Assembly: GCF_007874125.1 (NCBI RefSeq) | Contig: NZ_CP040128.1 | Span: 1,922,001 to 1,986,000, forward strand | Direction of reading: 5' to 3' | DNA from: Noviherbaspirillum sp. UKPF54 | Lineage (GTDB): Bacteria; Pseudomonadota; Gammaproteobacteria; Burkholderiales; Burkholderiaceae_D | Length of the DNA: 64,000 nt | Shown here: positions 33,362 to 43,000 of the stretch, in pieces | Layout of the letters: every line of letters begins with the position of its first letter | How positions within the stretch are numbered: position 1 is the first letter of the stretch | Program-made: the position numbers and the translations under genes | Notes under the pieces: model-generated | Database searches by the model: none | What the model saw: only the letters and a program-made list of their open reading frames with translations | Told to the model about the DNA's origin: nothing

Positions 33362-34258
33362 TCACCATTCCTTCTTTTGCGCGAATTCGGCCGCCAGAAA
33401 ATCGACGAAGCTGCGCACTTTCGCGGACAGATGCTTGCGGCTGGGGTAGACGGCGTAGATGCCGATCTCCGGCAAGCGGTACTCGCGCAGCACCTCCACC
33501 AGGCGCCCGCTGCGCAACTCCTCGGCCAGCAGGAACAAGGGCTGGCGCATTACGCCCAGCCCGCCCAGTGCGGCCAGCTTTACCATGTCGCCGTTGGTGG
33601 CGCGCATGCTGCCGCTCACTCTGACCGCATGCTCGCCGTCCGGGCCGGTCAGCTTCCATTCATCGCCGCTGGCGGCATAGCTGTAGATCAGGCAGTTGTG
33701 GCCGACGAGGTCTTCCGGCGTCTTCGGCGTGCCGTGCTGTGCGAAATATTCGGGCGCGCCGCAGATGACGATGCGGTCGGACGCCAGCTTCCTTGCTATC
33801 AGTCCCGACTCCGGCAGCGAGCCGATGCGTACCGCAAGGTCGAGTCCCTCCTCGATCAGGTCGACCCGCCGGTCGTTGAGCAGGATATCGATCTTCACCT
33901 CCGGATAGCGCTTCATGTAGGCGGTGACCGCCGGCCCCATGTGCAGGATGCCGAACGACACGGGCATGGTCACGCGCAAGGTGCCGCGCGGCGCCTCGGT
34001 GTGATGCACCGCCCCCTCTTCCGCCTCGGCGATGTCGGCCAGGATCTGCACGCAGCGCTCGTAATAGGTGGCGCCGGATTCGGTCAGCGTCAGCTTGCGC
34101 GTGGTTCGCTGCAGCAGGCGCGTGCCGAGATGCTCTTCCAGGTGCGCGACATATTTCGAGGTCATCGCACGCGACATGTCGAGGCGGTCCGCGGCCGACG
34201 CGAAGCTGCCGGTGTCGACCACCGCGGCAAAAACCTTCATGCTGGTCAAAGTGTCCAC
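33362..34258 (-). CDS. LysR-family transcription regulator
   Basis: A 298-residue regulator read from GTG 34258, which gives the usual five residues before the first helix and has AAGG upstream; ATG 34240 is the alternative. HTH about 1-60 (FAAVVDTGSFASAADRLDMS), effector domain about 90-290 with VDLIEEGLDLAVRIG. It is the same CrgA/DmlR-like subgroup as the gene at 28209 and that at 38570. Target genes are unknown; the decaheme operon lies upstream but is read the same way and has its own terminator between. Confidence 0.92.
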   Translation of the reverse strand: MDTLTSMKVFAAVVDTGSFASAADRLDMSRAMTSKYVAHLEEHLGTRLLQRTTRKLTLTESGATYYERCVQILADIAEAEEGAVHHTEAPRGTLRVTMPVSFGILHMGPAVTAYMKRYPEVKIDILLNDRRVDLIEEGLDLAVRIGSLPESGLIARKLASDRIVICGAPEYFAQHGTPKTPEDLVGHNCLIYSYAASGDEWKLTGPDGEHAVRVSGSMRATNGDMVKLAALGGLGVMRQPLFLLAEELRSGRLVEVLREYRLPEIGIYAVYPSRKHLSAKVRSFVDFLAAEFAQKKEW

Positions 34259-34348
34259 GTCAAGCCTTGTTTGCAGGAAAGCTTCCAGTGTAGTGGCCGG
34301 CACCGCCGCGATCAACCGCGCCCTAGTCTGCCTGGCAGCGCAGTTAAC

Positions 34349-34379
34349 AAAAAAACAGCCGCTGACGCGCAGCGGCTGT
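34349..34379 (-). terminator. Rho-independent terminator of the mtrB-like operon
   Basis: A perfect 10-base stem (ACAGCCGCTG with CAGCGGCTGT) and five-base loop, followed on the minus strand by seven T residues. It lies 20 bases after the barrel gene and is the best canonical terminator in the window. Confidence 0.92.
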
Positions 34380-34398
34380 GCAAGGGCGGCGAGCCAGA

Positions 34399-37122
34399 CT
34401 ACTTACCGTTTTCTCCGAGCGTGTACTGGAAGAACACGCCCACCACGTTCACGTTGTAGTCCTGCGGTCCCGCGGTGAGGAAGGCGGCGTTGTTGTACAC
34501 GTTCTGCAAGCCGTCGTAGTGCCAGTCCGAGAAGCGCGCCTGCTCGTAACGATGGTAGAAGCGCCACGCCATGTTCTTCGCCACCCGGTAGGTCAGGCTG
34601 TTTTCCCACACGTTCTGTCGATAGATACTGTCCGGCATGCCGGAAGCCGCGGTCGTCGCCAGCGCCGGATTGGCGAGCGCGGCCGCACTGGCATATCCGT
34701 AACCGATGGCGACGCGCGACAGCGTCATCGTCAGGCTGGTTTCGAACATCGCCTTGCCGAATCCGTGGCGGCCGCCGACGCCAAACGAATGGCTGACGTC
34801 CTGGAATGCCTCGCTCCACGCATTGGCCAGCGGGTAGTTGGCGCCGCCGGCGCTGGCGTCGCTGTTGCCCAGCGCGTAAGGACCGGATACCGCGTCATTG
34901 ATGTTGGCCTGCTTCTGGCGCGCGCGCTGGAAGCTGTAATGGGCATAGGCGCCGGTGCTGGGGCTGAAGTTCCAGCTCCAGTCCGCGTTCCAGCTGGTGA
35001 TGCGGTCCATGCTGCGGCCATATGGCGCGTCGTTGTCGTTGTCCACCAGCTTGGCCGACAGCATCAGGTCCATGTCCTGGCGCAGGATCAGGTTCAGCCG
35101 GCCGTTGACCACGTGCTGCTTGCGGTCGGCCAGGTCGAACTTGCGCAGGTCGGCCAAGGTATGCGGCGGCAGCGTCATCAGGTTGCCCGAGTTCGAGCCT
35201 TGCGTGCCAGTCAATGCCACGGCCGGGCTCAGGATGAACTGCTCGTACGGATCCGGATTGTAGTCGCTGCCCTTGCGGCTGCCGTATTCATAGGACAGGC
35301 GCAGCGTCGCCCAGCTGATGTCGCGGTTGTTGAGCGCGACCCGGAAGCGGTCTTCCCAGGTCTTGTCGCGTTCGCGGTGGGCGCGCGCGTACTCCTCGCG
35401 TTCGTAGCCGAAGGTCATGGTGGTGCGCTTCGCCAGGCGGTAGTCGGTGTCGAAGTTGTAATTGTCCTTGCGGTAGTCGAACGGAATGCTGCGATAGCGG
35501 ATCGGGAACACGCTGCGCACCACGTCGATGCTGCCCGACGGCGTGGTAATGGTGCCGGTCTGGTCGCTGTACAGGCCGCTGTAGCCCTTGGCATTGACCC
35601 ACAGGCCGCCGTCCAGCGCCACGTAGCCGTACTGGCCGGTCAGCGGATTGTAGGCGAGATAATTGGTCTTGTTGTCTTCCGCATAGCGCCGCAGCTTCAG
35701 GCGCAGCGTGAGGTCATCGGTCGGCTGGATCGATCCGCCGACCTGGCCGAGCCAGGTATCGATGCGCGCGTTGGCGCTCTTCTGGCTCAGCGCATCGGTC
35801 GTGTTCCACAAGTCGGCGTTCAAGACCGGGCTGGACGACGCCACGCCCTGGCTGGTGAACGGCGTCGGGTTCGCCAATGGCGCACCGGTCGAGGAAATCG
35901 GCGTGGACACCAGGTTGCCGGAATTGGCGACCGGCGCGACCAGGTCGTCGTTCTGCGTCATGCGGCCGATCGAGAACGTGCCGTTGACCTGCCCTCGCAT
36001 CGGCAGCCCGCTTTGGGCAAGGTCGAGCTTCAGGTTGTGGAAATCGTTATCGGGAGCGAGGTCGGTGCGCCCATACTTCAGAATGCCGGGGCCGGCCGCC
36101 GACGAGAACGGGTTTTGCCAGGTCAATGTGTTGATGCCGTTGCGGAAGAACGAACCGGTGTAGGTCAGGTTCGCCTGCCGTTCGTCCTTCACCCAGCGCC
36201 AGCTCGCCAGCACGTCGTGCGTGCGGTAGTCGATCGGTTCGATGGTTTCGATGTCCGACCCGCCCGGCAAGTTGGTGGCGCCGCCGCCTGCCGGCGTGAC
36301 CGAGGTGACGAAGCCCATCGTACCGCCGAACGGGCGCGTTCCCTCGCGCCGCTCCTGGCTGTAGCGTACCAGCACCGTGCTATGGTCGCCGACGCGCGAT
36401 TCGACTTCCAGTCCGGCCTTCTTTCGGTCCAGCCCGAGCTCGACGCCGTGCAGCGCGCGCCGCAGGTTGAGCGCATCGGTCTGCTTGGCCGCCGCCGTGT
36501 TTGCCGCACCGGCGCCGCCCGGTGCTAGGCCGAAGCCTTGCGGCAGCGTCAGGTTGCCGCTGCCGGCGCCGTCGAAGAAGGTGCGCGCATTGCCGCCGAA
36601 AGGCTGCGCAATTTCATTGAAGTAGGCCCGGACCTTGTAATCGTTGTAGCGGCCGTAGGTGGCGCGCAGGTACTGGTCGTCGCGCGTGAGGCCGCCGCCG
36701 TAGACATCCAGGTAACGCGCCTGCGCCTCGTTTTCCAGGCCGACGCTGAAGCTGTTGAGCAGCAGCCCGTTGCTCCAGTCGCGGCGCTCGTTGAACTTGG
36801 CCGACTTCACCGGATCGTCCTTGTTGAGCGCGCCGATTTCGGCGGCAAAGCGTGCCATCCAGCCGTCGACGGCCGGCACATATTCCGGCGCGGTGTACGG
36901 CCAGCTGTACAGCAGCCCGGTGGGGCTGCGCTCCAGGTCGGGAATCATCAGCGACTTGCCGCGCTCGTCGCGCGGCAACGACGAGACAGTGCCGCGCGGC
37001 GATAGCGTGTTGGCGAACACCGTGTCCGGGCCGAGCGCCGAGTCGGCATAGGCGCAGGAACCGAGAAACAGCTGGGAGATGGCCAGCGCGAGCATGCGCG
37101 GCGCGAGTTGCGAGTTTTTCAT
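34399..37122 (-). CDS. MtrB/PioB-family outer-membrane beta-barrel (decaheme-associated)
   Basis: A large porin-like barrel of about 907 residues that sheathes a periplasmic decaheme cytochrome so that electrons can cross the outer membrane. It has a signal peptide ending near SCAYA, the SWPYTAPEY element, many alternating amphipathic strands with Tyr/Trp girdles (such as DDQYLRATYGRYNDYKVRAYF, here seen as its RATYGRYNDYKV part), and a C-terminal FFQYTLGE strand. ATG 37122 has GAGG eight bases upstream; ATG 37128 is too close. The cytochrome gene lies 30 bases upstream. The N-terminal CxxC found in Shewanella MtrB is not seen. No MtrC-type surface cytochrome is present in the window. Confidence 0.9.
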   Translation of the reverse strand: MKNSQLAPRMLALAISQLFLGSCAYADSALGPDTVFANTLSPRGTVSSLPRDERGKSLMIPDLERSPTGLLYSWPYTAPEYVPAVDGWMARFAAEIGALNKDDPVKSAKFNERRDWSNGLLLNSFSVGLENEAQARYLDVYGGGLTRDDQYLRATYGRYNDYKVRAYFNEIAQPFGGNARTFFDGAGSGNLTLPQGFGLAPGGAGAANTAAAKQTDALNLRRALHGVELGLDRKKAGLEVESRVGDHSTVLVRYSQERREGTRPFGGTMGFVTSVTPAGGGATNLPGGSDIETIEPIDYRTHDVLASWRWVKDERQANLTYTGSFFRNGINTLTWQNPFSSAAGPGILKYGRTDLAPDNDFHNLKLDLAQSGLPMRGQVNGTFSIGRMTQNDDLVAPVANSGNLVSTPISSTGAPLANPTPFTSQGVASSSPVLNADLWNTTDALSQKSANARIDTWLGQVGGSIQPTDDLTLRLKLRRYAEDNKTNYLAYNPLTGQYGYVALDGGLWVNAKGYSGLYSDQTGTITTPSGSIDVVRSVFPIRYRSIPFDYRKDNYNFDTDYRLAKRTTMTFGYEREEYARAHRERDKTWEDRFRVALNNRDISWATLRLSYEYGSRKGSDYNPDPYEQFILSPAVALTGTQGSNSGNLMTLPPHTLADLRKFDLADRKQHVVNGRLNLILRQDMDLMLSAKLVDNDNDAPYGRSMDRITSWNADWSWNFSPSTGAYAHYSFQRARQKQANINDAVSGPYALGNSDASAGGANYPLANAWSEAFQDVSHSFGVGGRHGFGKAMFETSLTMTLSRVAIGYGYASAAALANPALATTAASGMPDSIYRQNVWENSLTYRVAKNMAWRFYHRYEQARFSDWHYDGLQNVYNNAAFLTAGPQDYNVNVVGVFFQYTLGENGK

Positions 37123-37152
37123 ATTCATATCCTCGTAGCGGGCTAAAGCCGA

Positions 37153-38166
37153 TCAGCGATGCATGCGCACACCGGACGGATGGTTCGAACCGTGGATCTG
37201 CGCGTGGCAGTTCTGGCAGTTGCGGTTGAGCGCGCGGGCGTCCGGGATGCTTCCGGCGGCGGTATTGCCTTGCGTGAGCAGGTCGTTCGGGTGCTGGACA
37301 TGGGTATGGCACTGCTGGCACAGGAAGGGCCGCGGCACGTTGAGCAGCTTTTCATTGTTCGAACCGTGCGCGTTGTGGCAGTTGATGCAGTTCTCGCGCA
37401 CTGGCGCGTGCTCCCACAGGAACGGGCCGCGCTTCTCGGCGTGGCAGGTGTAGCACAGCTGGTTCAGGCTGTCGGCCTTGAGCAGCGGGCGCGTCTGGCT
37501 GCCGTGCGGGTTGTGGCAGTCGACGCAGGACATCTTGCCCTCGTTGACCGGCATGTGGGACCGCTTGTTGAATTCGCCGCGCTGCTGCTGGTGGCAGGTG
37601 TAGCAAGTCTCCGCGATGCTGTTCTTCGCCAGCAGGCCGGTGGACGATGCCTTCGACATCGGATTGTGGCAGTCGGTGCAGGCCATCTGGCTGGTCTGGT
37701 GGATGGAGCCGCTCCAGCCGATGCGCTGGCCGCCCTTGTGGCATTGCAGGCACTGGCCGTTCTGCTTTTCGATCGGCGTGCCGCCGTTGCGCGTGAAGGC
37801 GATCAGCGCGGTCTTGTCGGTCGCGTTTTCCAAGTGCTTCGAGCCCGGCCCGTGGCAAGCCTCGCAGCCCTTCTTTTCCAGCTCGTTCTTCGGATTGAGG
37901 TGGAACACCTTGGCGTGCGTGGTGTGCGCCCAGTGTTCCTTCTCCAGCGTGTGGCAGGTCACGCAGCGCTGCTCGCCGACATAGGTGGCCGGCTCGTTCT
38001 TTGCGGCTGCGGCCGGCGCGGGCGTTTTACCGGCGTCTGCCTGCGCCACCTGCAGCGGCGCCTGCCTGGCCGCGCCGTTCGCGGCGAGTGCCGATCCGAT
38101 CGCCAAGGTAGCGCTCAGCAGCGCGCCGAACAAAATCCTGAAAGTCTTTTTTTTACATCTGAACAT
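37153..38166 (-). CDS. DmsE/MtrA-type periplasmic decaheme c-type cytochrome
   Basis: A 337-residue exported cytochrome with a signal peptide (cleavage near residue 29). I count ten CxxCH haem-binding motifs: CVTCH, CEACH, CLQCH, CTDCH, CYTCH, CVDCH, CYTCH, CINCH, CQQCH and CQNCH. Length and haem number fit DmsE/MtrA. The GGAG site before ATG 38166 supports the start. With the barrel gene it forms an electron conduit through the outer membrane, used for metal reduction or oxidation or DMSO respiration in other bacteria; direction here is not readable. An FNR-like box lies 130 bases upstream. Confidence 0.95.
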   Translation of the reverse strand: MFRCKKKTFRILFGALLSATLAIGSALAANGAARQAPLQVAQADAGKTPAPAAAAKNEPATYVGEQRCVTCHTLEKEHWAHTTHAKVFHLNPKNELEKKGCEACHGPGSKHLENATDKTALIAFTRNGGTPIEKQNGQCLQCHKGGQRIGWSGSIHQTSQMACTDCHNPMSKASSTGLLAKNSIAETCYTCHQQQRGEFNKRSHMPVNEGKMSCVDCHNPHGSQTRPLLKADSLNQLCYTCHAEKRGPFLWEHAPVRENCINCHNAHGSNNEKLLNVPRPFLCQQCHTHVQHPNDLLTQGNTAAGSIPDARALNRNCQNCHAQIHGSNHPSGVRMHR

Positions 38167-38569
38167 GGCCTTTTCTCCATTAGGAAAGTGCGGCCATGCT
38201 ACGCGCGCCAACAGTCAAAATTGCCAGTGTGAAACTTTCAGAAAATGCAATCGAACATTGCATTCGGTGCATGCAAGGCGGCTTATTGCGCCGAATTGAT
38301 CCAGATCAGAAACGCCAGGGACTGCACGTATCGCGCGCCCCGAAAGCAGGAATTTTTGGCTGCCTCGCGCCCGCATTTCCCATAACCGGGCAAGCGAAAA
38401 CCCCGTCATCCCATTATCAATGTCCAGGAAATAGTGTCATTCCCGCTCGCCGCTTTATCCGCGCCGCAGTCGTGAAGATAATGCGCGTGTCCTTCATGCG
38501 CGACGCAGCAGGACGCGTTATCGGCGCGCATTGAAGACGCCATGCAGAATAAAGAGATCGGTTTTCAAG
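38167..38569. other. Divergent intergenic region between decaheme operon and LysR gene
   Basis: 403 bases with no gene I can support. Apart from the FNR-like box I see AT-rich stretches around 38210-38270 that could hold promoters. The region is less GC-rich than its flanks. Confidence 0.6.
38296..38309. promoter_or_regulatory. FNR/Anr-like box
   Basis: TTGATCCAGATCAG matches the FNR consensus TTGAT-N4-ATCAA in nine of ten positions. It lies 130 bases above the decaheme cytochrome start, a plausible distance if the transcript leader is about 90 bases. Low-oxygen induction of an anaerobic electron conduit would make sense. Confidence 0.6.
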
Positions 38570-39457
38570 ATGGACAGATTGGCGGCAATGCAGGTGTTCC
38601 GCGCGGTAGTCGACAGCGGCTCCTTTGCGAAGGCAGCCGAACAGCTCCGGATTTCGGCAGCCACCACCTCGCGCAACATCGCCGACTTGGAACGCCATCT
38701 CGGCGTAACCCTGCTGCGCCGTTCCAGCCGCGCGCTCCTCGTCTCCGAAGCCGGGCAGACCTACTACGAGCATTGTTGCGACATCCTCGACAAGATCGCG
38801 CACGTGGAAGAACTCGCCGGCCAGTCGAAGGCTGCCATGCAGGGCCGGCTTCGCATCAGCATTCCGGCCTCCTTCGGGCTGCGCCATGTGGCGCCGCTGC
38901 TGCCGAGTTTCATGCAGCGTTATCCCGAGGTGAAGATCGACATCTGCTGCTCGGACCGCTTCGTCGATTTCGTCGAAAACGATTTCGATATCGCGATCCG
39001 CGTCGCCTCCGGCATCAACAGCAACCTGATCGCGAAGAAGCTTATGCCGGTGCGCTGCGTGGTGAGCGCATCACCCGCGTATGTGGCGCGGCGCGGGGTG
39101 CCACGAACACCCGAGGATTTGCGCGGACATGATTGCCTGAGCTACGCGCATGCCGCCTACGGCGACACCTGGAAGTTCGTCCGGTTCGGCGCCGAGCACA
39201 CGGTATCGGTCAGAAGCGTGTTCCGTTCGGACAGCGGCGATGTCATTCGCCAGGCATGCCTGGGCGGGTGCGGCATCGCCATCCAACCCACCTTCCTGAT
39301 CGCCGACGACTTGCGCAGCGGAGCGCTGCTGGAGTTGCTCGAAGAATATCGTTTCGCCGAATACAACGTCTACGCGGTGTATCCGGCGGAAGGCAGGAAT
39401 TCGGCGCGCATCAGGGCGTTTGTCGATTTCCTGCGCGAGGCGTTAGAGGCGGCGTAG
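38570..39457 (+). CDS. LysR-family transcription regulator
   Basis: A 295-residue regulator starting MDRLAAMQVF at ATG 38570. HTH about 1-60 (FRAVVDSGSFAKAAEQLRIS), effector domain about 90-290 with VDFVENDFDIAIRVA and SDSGDVIRQACLGGCGI. It is divergent from the decaheme operon across 403 bases, so it may regulate that operon; this is inferred from position only. Confidence 0.93.
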   Translation: MDRLAAMQVFRAVVDSGSFAKAAEQLRISAATTSRNIADLERHLGVTLLRRSSRALLVSEAGQTYYEHCCDILDKIAHVEELAGQSKAAMQGRLRISIPASFGLRHVAPLLPSFMQRYPEVKIDICCSDRFVDFVENDFDIAIRVASGINSNLIAKKLMPVRCVVSASPAYVARRGVPRTPEDLRGHDCLSYAHAAYGDTWKFVRFGAEHTVSVRSVFRSDSGDVIRQACLGGCGIAIQPTFLIADDLRSGALLELLEEYRFAEYNVYAVYPAEGRNSARIRAFVDFLREALEAA

Positions 39458-39469
39458 CCTCCCAAAGGT

Positions 39470-39694
39470 TCAGAACTTTCCCTTGTACTCGGCATCCGCC
39501 TCGACCAGCCAGATCCAGCCATCCTTCTGCGGCGGGGGACTGATCAAGCCCTCAAGCACCCATTTGCGCAAGGTGCTGTAGCGCGGCGCGTATTCGCCGA
39601 AAACCTGCTCGGCCCAGGCTTGCAGCGTGAGGCGGGCAGGCGCCGCACAGGCTTGCGGCTGCCGCGTCAATTGAAGTTCCAGTGTGACTTTCAT
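39470..39694 (-). CDS. Excisionase-like small DNA-binding protein (orphan)
   Basis: A 74-residue protein whose central part, LTLQAWAEQVF then STLRKWVLEGLISPPPQKDG, follows the pattern of phage lambda Xis (LTLQEW, then TVRRWV, PPPVKDG). Xis bends DNA and steers integrase toward excision; some relatives are plain repressors. No integrase, attachment site or other phage gene lies within the window, so it is either a remnant or a domesticated regulator. The similarity is from memory and by eye. Confidence 0.7.
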   Translation of the reverse strand: MKVTLELQLTRQPQACAAPARLTLQAWAEQVFGEYAPRYSTLRKWVLEGLISPPPQKDGWIWLVEADAEYKGKF

Positions 39695-40019
39695 TTTTCC
39701 CTATACCGAAGCTTGCCCCGCTCGAATCCCGCGAAGGACGGCGGGCTCGACGGCGGGTACGGCAACCGGTTCCGCTTGCCAATGCACGTACCCAGTCTAT
39801 GCCTGGCTCGCTTGCCGATAAAGCACTGCCTGAGAACATCACTGTTTCCTGTCTATTGACACACCGGCCAGGGTTTATGCGCCGGCGACACAATCGTTAG
39901 CAAACGAACATGTTTTACATGAAAAAACCGTCAACATTCGTAAAAAAATTCATGCCACATGTCAACCCAATTGCCTCTACGACGCTACTATACGCAGATT
40001 AATCGAACTTCCCCCCTCC
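39695..40019. other. Intergenic region upstream of NRPS gene
   Basis: 325 bases without a supported gene. The right part is AT-rich, with runs of A around 39920-39955 and TATACG near 40000 that may serve as promoter elements for the NRPS gene. A 22-base segment at 39840-39861 shares its two ends with 31540-31561. Confidence 0.55.
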
Positions 40020-43000
40020 ATGATTTCCGCATTCGCCGACGACGCGCCGACCGCCCTATCTCCATCCGCCGAATTACCGGCCCGCGAGCCCGCCTGCGAC
40101 CAGCCCATCCTGCTCGGCCCGATACGTCCCGACCTGATCCGCGACGAAGTGCTTGCCGACCTGCTGGAAGCGACCGCGGCCCGGGTTCCGGAGCAGGCCG
40201 CGCTGATGTACGAAAACCAGACGCTCACCTACCGCGAACTGAACGAACGCGCCGATACCGTCGCGTCGAAACTGCTCGCCGCCGGCGTGCGCCCGGGGCA
40301 GATCATCGGCCTCTGGTTGCCGCGCGGGATCGACTTGCTGGTCATGCAGGCGGGGATTGCCAAGACCGGCGCCGCCTGGCTGCCGTTCGACGCGGATACG
40401 CCGGTTGACCGTATTGCAATCTGTCTGGAAGATGCAACATCGCCGGGCATCGTCAGCTGCGCAGAATTCGCCCCGCGCCTGGCCGAGCTCGGCAGCCCCG
40501 TGTGGACCGCCGAACAACTTCTCGAACCGGCGCAGGGACCGCTGCAGCGGCGTGCCGGCGCGCTGCCCTCGCATCCGGCTTATGTGATTTACACATCCGG
40601 CTCGACCGGCAAGCCCAAGGGCATCGAGATCAGCCAGGGCGCGATCTGCCATTTCCTGCGCAGCGAAAACAGCGTGCTCGGCATCCGCGCAGACGACCGT
40701 GTCTACCAGGGCTTTTCGGTCGCTTTCGACATGTCCTTCGAGGAGATCTGGATCAGCTACCTGATCGGCGCCACGCTCTGGATCGCGCCCAAGGAGCTGG
40801 CGACCGATCCGGAAGCGCTGCCGGTCGCCCTGGCGAACAATCACGTGACGGTCCTGCACGCGGTGCCAACGCTGCTGGCGCTGTTCGAGCAGGATGTGCC
40901 AAGCCTGCGCCTGATCAACCTGGGCGGCGAGATGTGCCCGGAAGCGCTGGTGGCGCGCTGGGCGCGCTCCGGCCGCCAGGTGTTCAACAGCTACGGCCCG
41001 ACCGAGGCGACGGTGTCGGCCAGCATGGCGGAGCTGCGCGCCGGCGAGCCGGTGACCATCGGCTGCCCGCTTCCGAATTACGGCTTGCTGGTGATCGATC
41101 CGGCGACCGAGAACGGCATGCAGCTGCAGAATCGCGGCGACACCGGGGAGCTGTGCATCACCGGCCCGGGCGTGGCGCTCGGTTATCTCGGCCGCCCCGA
41201 ACTGACCGCCGAAAAATTCCTGCCCAATCCGTGGGCCGGCGACAGCCGCCACCATGCGCGGCTGTACCGCACCGGCGACCTGGCGCGCATCGACGCCGAC
41301 GGGCGCGTGCAATGCCTGGGGCGCACTGACGACCAGGTCAAGATCCGCGGCTTTCGCGTCGAACTCGGCGAAATCGAAGCGGTGCTGGCGCGCCAGCCCG
41401 GCGTCGGCACGGCCGCGGTCGTGTTGCGCAAGGAAGACGGCATCGAACAGCTGATCGCCTTCATCGTGGCCGAAGGCGGCGCCAAGTTGTCCGCCGCGGA
41501 CCTGCGCGGCGCGCTGGCCGAATGCCTGCCGCCCTACATGGTGCCCGGGCACTTCGAGATGCTCGACGAAATGCCGCGCCTGATCTCCGGCAAGATCGAC
41601 CGCAAGGTGCTCAAGGCGCGCCCGCTCGCCGCAGTCACTGCTGCCGATGGCTCGGACATGCCGCAAACGCCGGCCGAGGAAGCGCTGTTTGCCGCCGTGG
41701 CGAGCCTGTTTCCCGGCCAGCCGATTACGCGCGCAGCCGACTTCTTCTCGGACCTGGGCGGCCATTCGCTGTTCGCGGCGCGGCTGGCATCGGCGCTGCG
41801 CGCGCACCCCGGCTTCACCCATGTCACGGTGCGCGACATCTACCAGAACCGCAGCATCGGCCGCATCGCCGAGGCCATCGCGCAAGCGCCTGAAGCGCCT
41901 ACCGCCGACAAGGCAGCCGATGCTGCCCCGGCCGCCCGCCCCTCCGCGCTGAAGCGCTGGATTTGCGGCGCGGCGCAGGCGGCAGCGGTGCCGGTGCTGG
42001 TCACCATCCGCATGGGCCAGTGGCTGGCACCGTTCTTCACCTACCATTTCTTTACCGGCGACCCGGGCGATTCCATCCCGCGCGCCATCGCCGCCTCGGT
42101 CGGAGTGTTCCTGCTGGCGACGCTGCTGGAATTCGCCATCGCCATCGCCGGCAAGTGGCTCATCGCCGGCCGCCTTAAGCCGGGACGCTATCCGCTGTGG
42201 GGCCTGACCTACTACCGCTGGTGGCTGGCCGACCGGCTGGTCGAGTCGGCGCCGACCTATCTGTTGGGCGGCTCGTCGCTGTACACGTGGTGGCTGCGCG
42301 CGCTGGGCGCGAAGATCGGGCACGAGGTGCTGATCGGCTCGATCACGCTGCGCGCGCCCGACCTGCTCTCCATCGGCAGCGGCGCCAGCATCGGCAACGC
42401 GGTCAACTTCGAGAATGCGCGCGTGCAGGACGGCGAACTGCGCCTGGGCACGATCGCATTGGGCGATGATGCCTATGTCGGTTCGTACGCCGTCCTCGAA
42501 GGCAATACCGCAATCGAAAATTTCGGACACCTGGAAGGCCAGTCGGCGCTCGGTGAAGGCACCCGCGTGCCGGCGAAACGCGTCTGGACCGGCTCGCCGG
42601 CGCGCGATAGCGGCCCGTTCGACCCGGCTTCGCTGCGTGCGCGCCCGCAGGTTTCGGGCTTGCGCCTGGCCGGTGAAGCGATGTTCTTCCTGCTGGGCGC
42701 GCTGGCGATCGCCGCGCTGTTCTTCCTGCCGGTCTTCCCGAGCTTCATGCTGATCGACTGGTTCTCCGATCCGGATCACCTGGCCTGGATGCAGACCAGC
42801 TCGCCGTGGCTGTTGATGGTGAAGTATTTCGTGCTCGCGCTGCCGGCATCGGCGCTGCTGATCGTGTGCACCGCGCTGATCTCGGCCGGCATCCGCTGGA
42901 CCGTGCTGCCGCGCATGAAAGCCGGCTCCTGGCCGGTGCATAGCGCCGTCTACTGCGGGAAATGGCTGGTCAACCAGATCCAGGAATCGAGCCTGAACAT

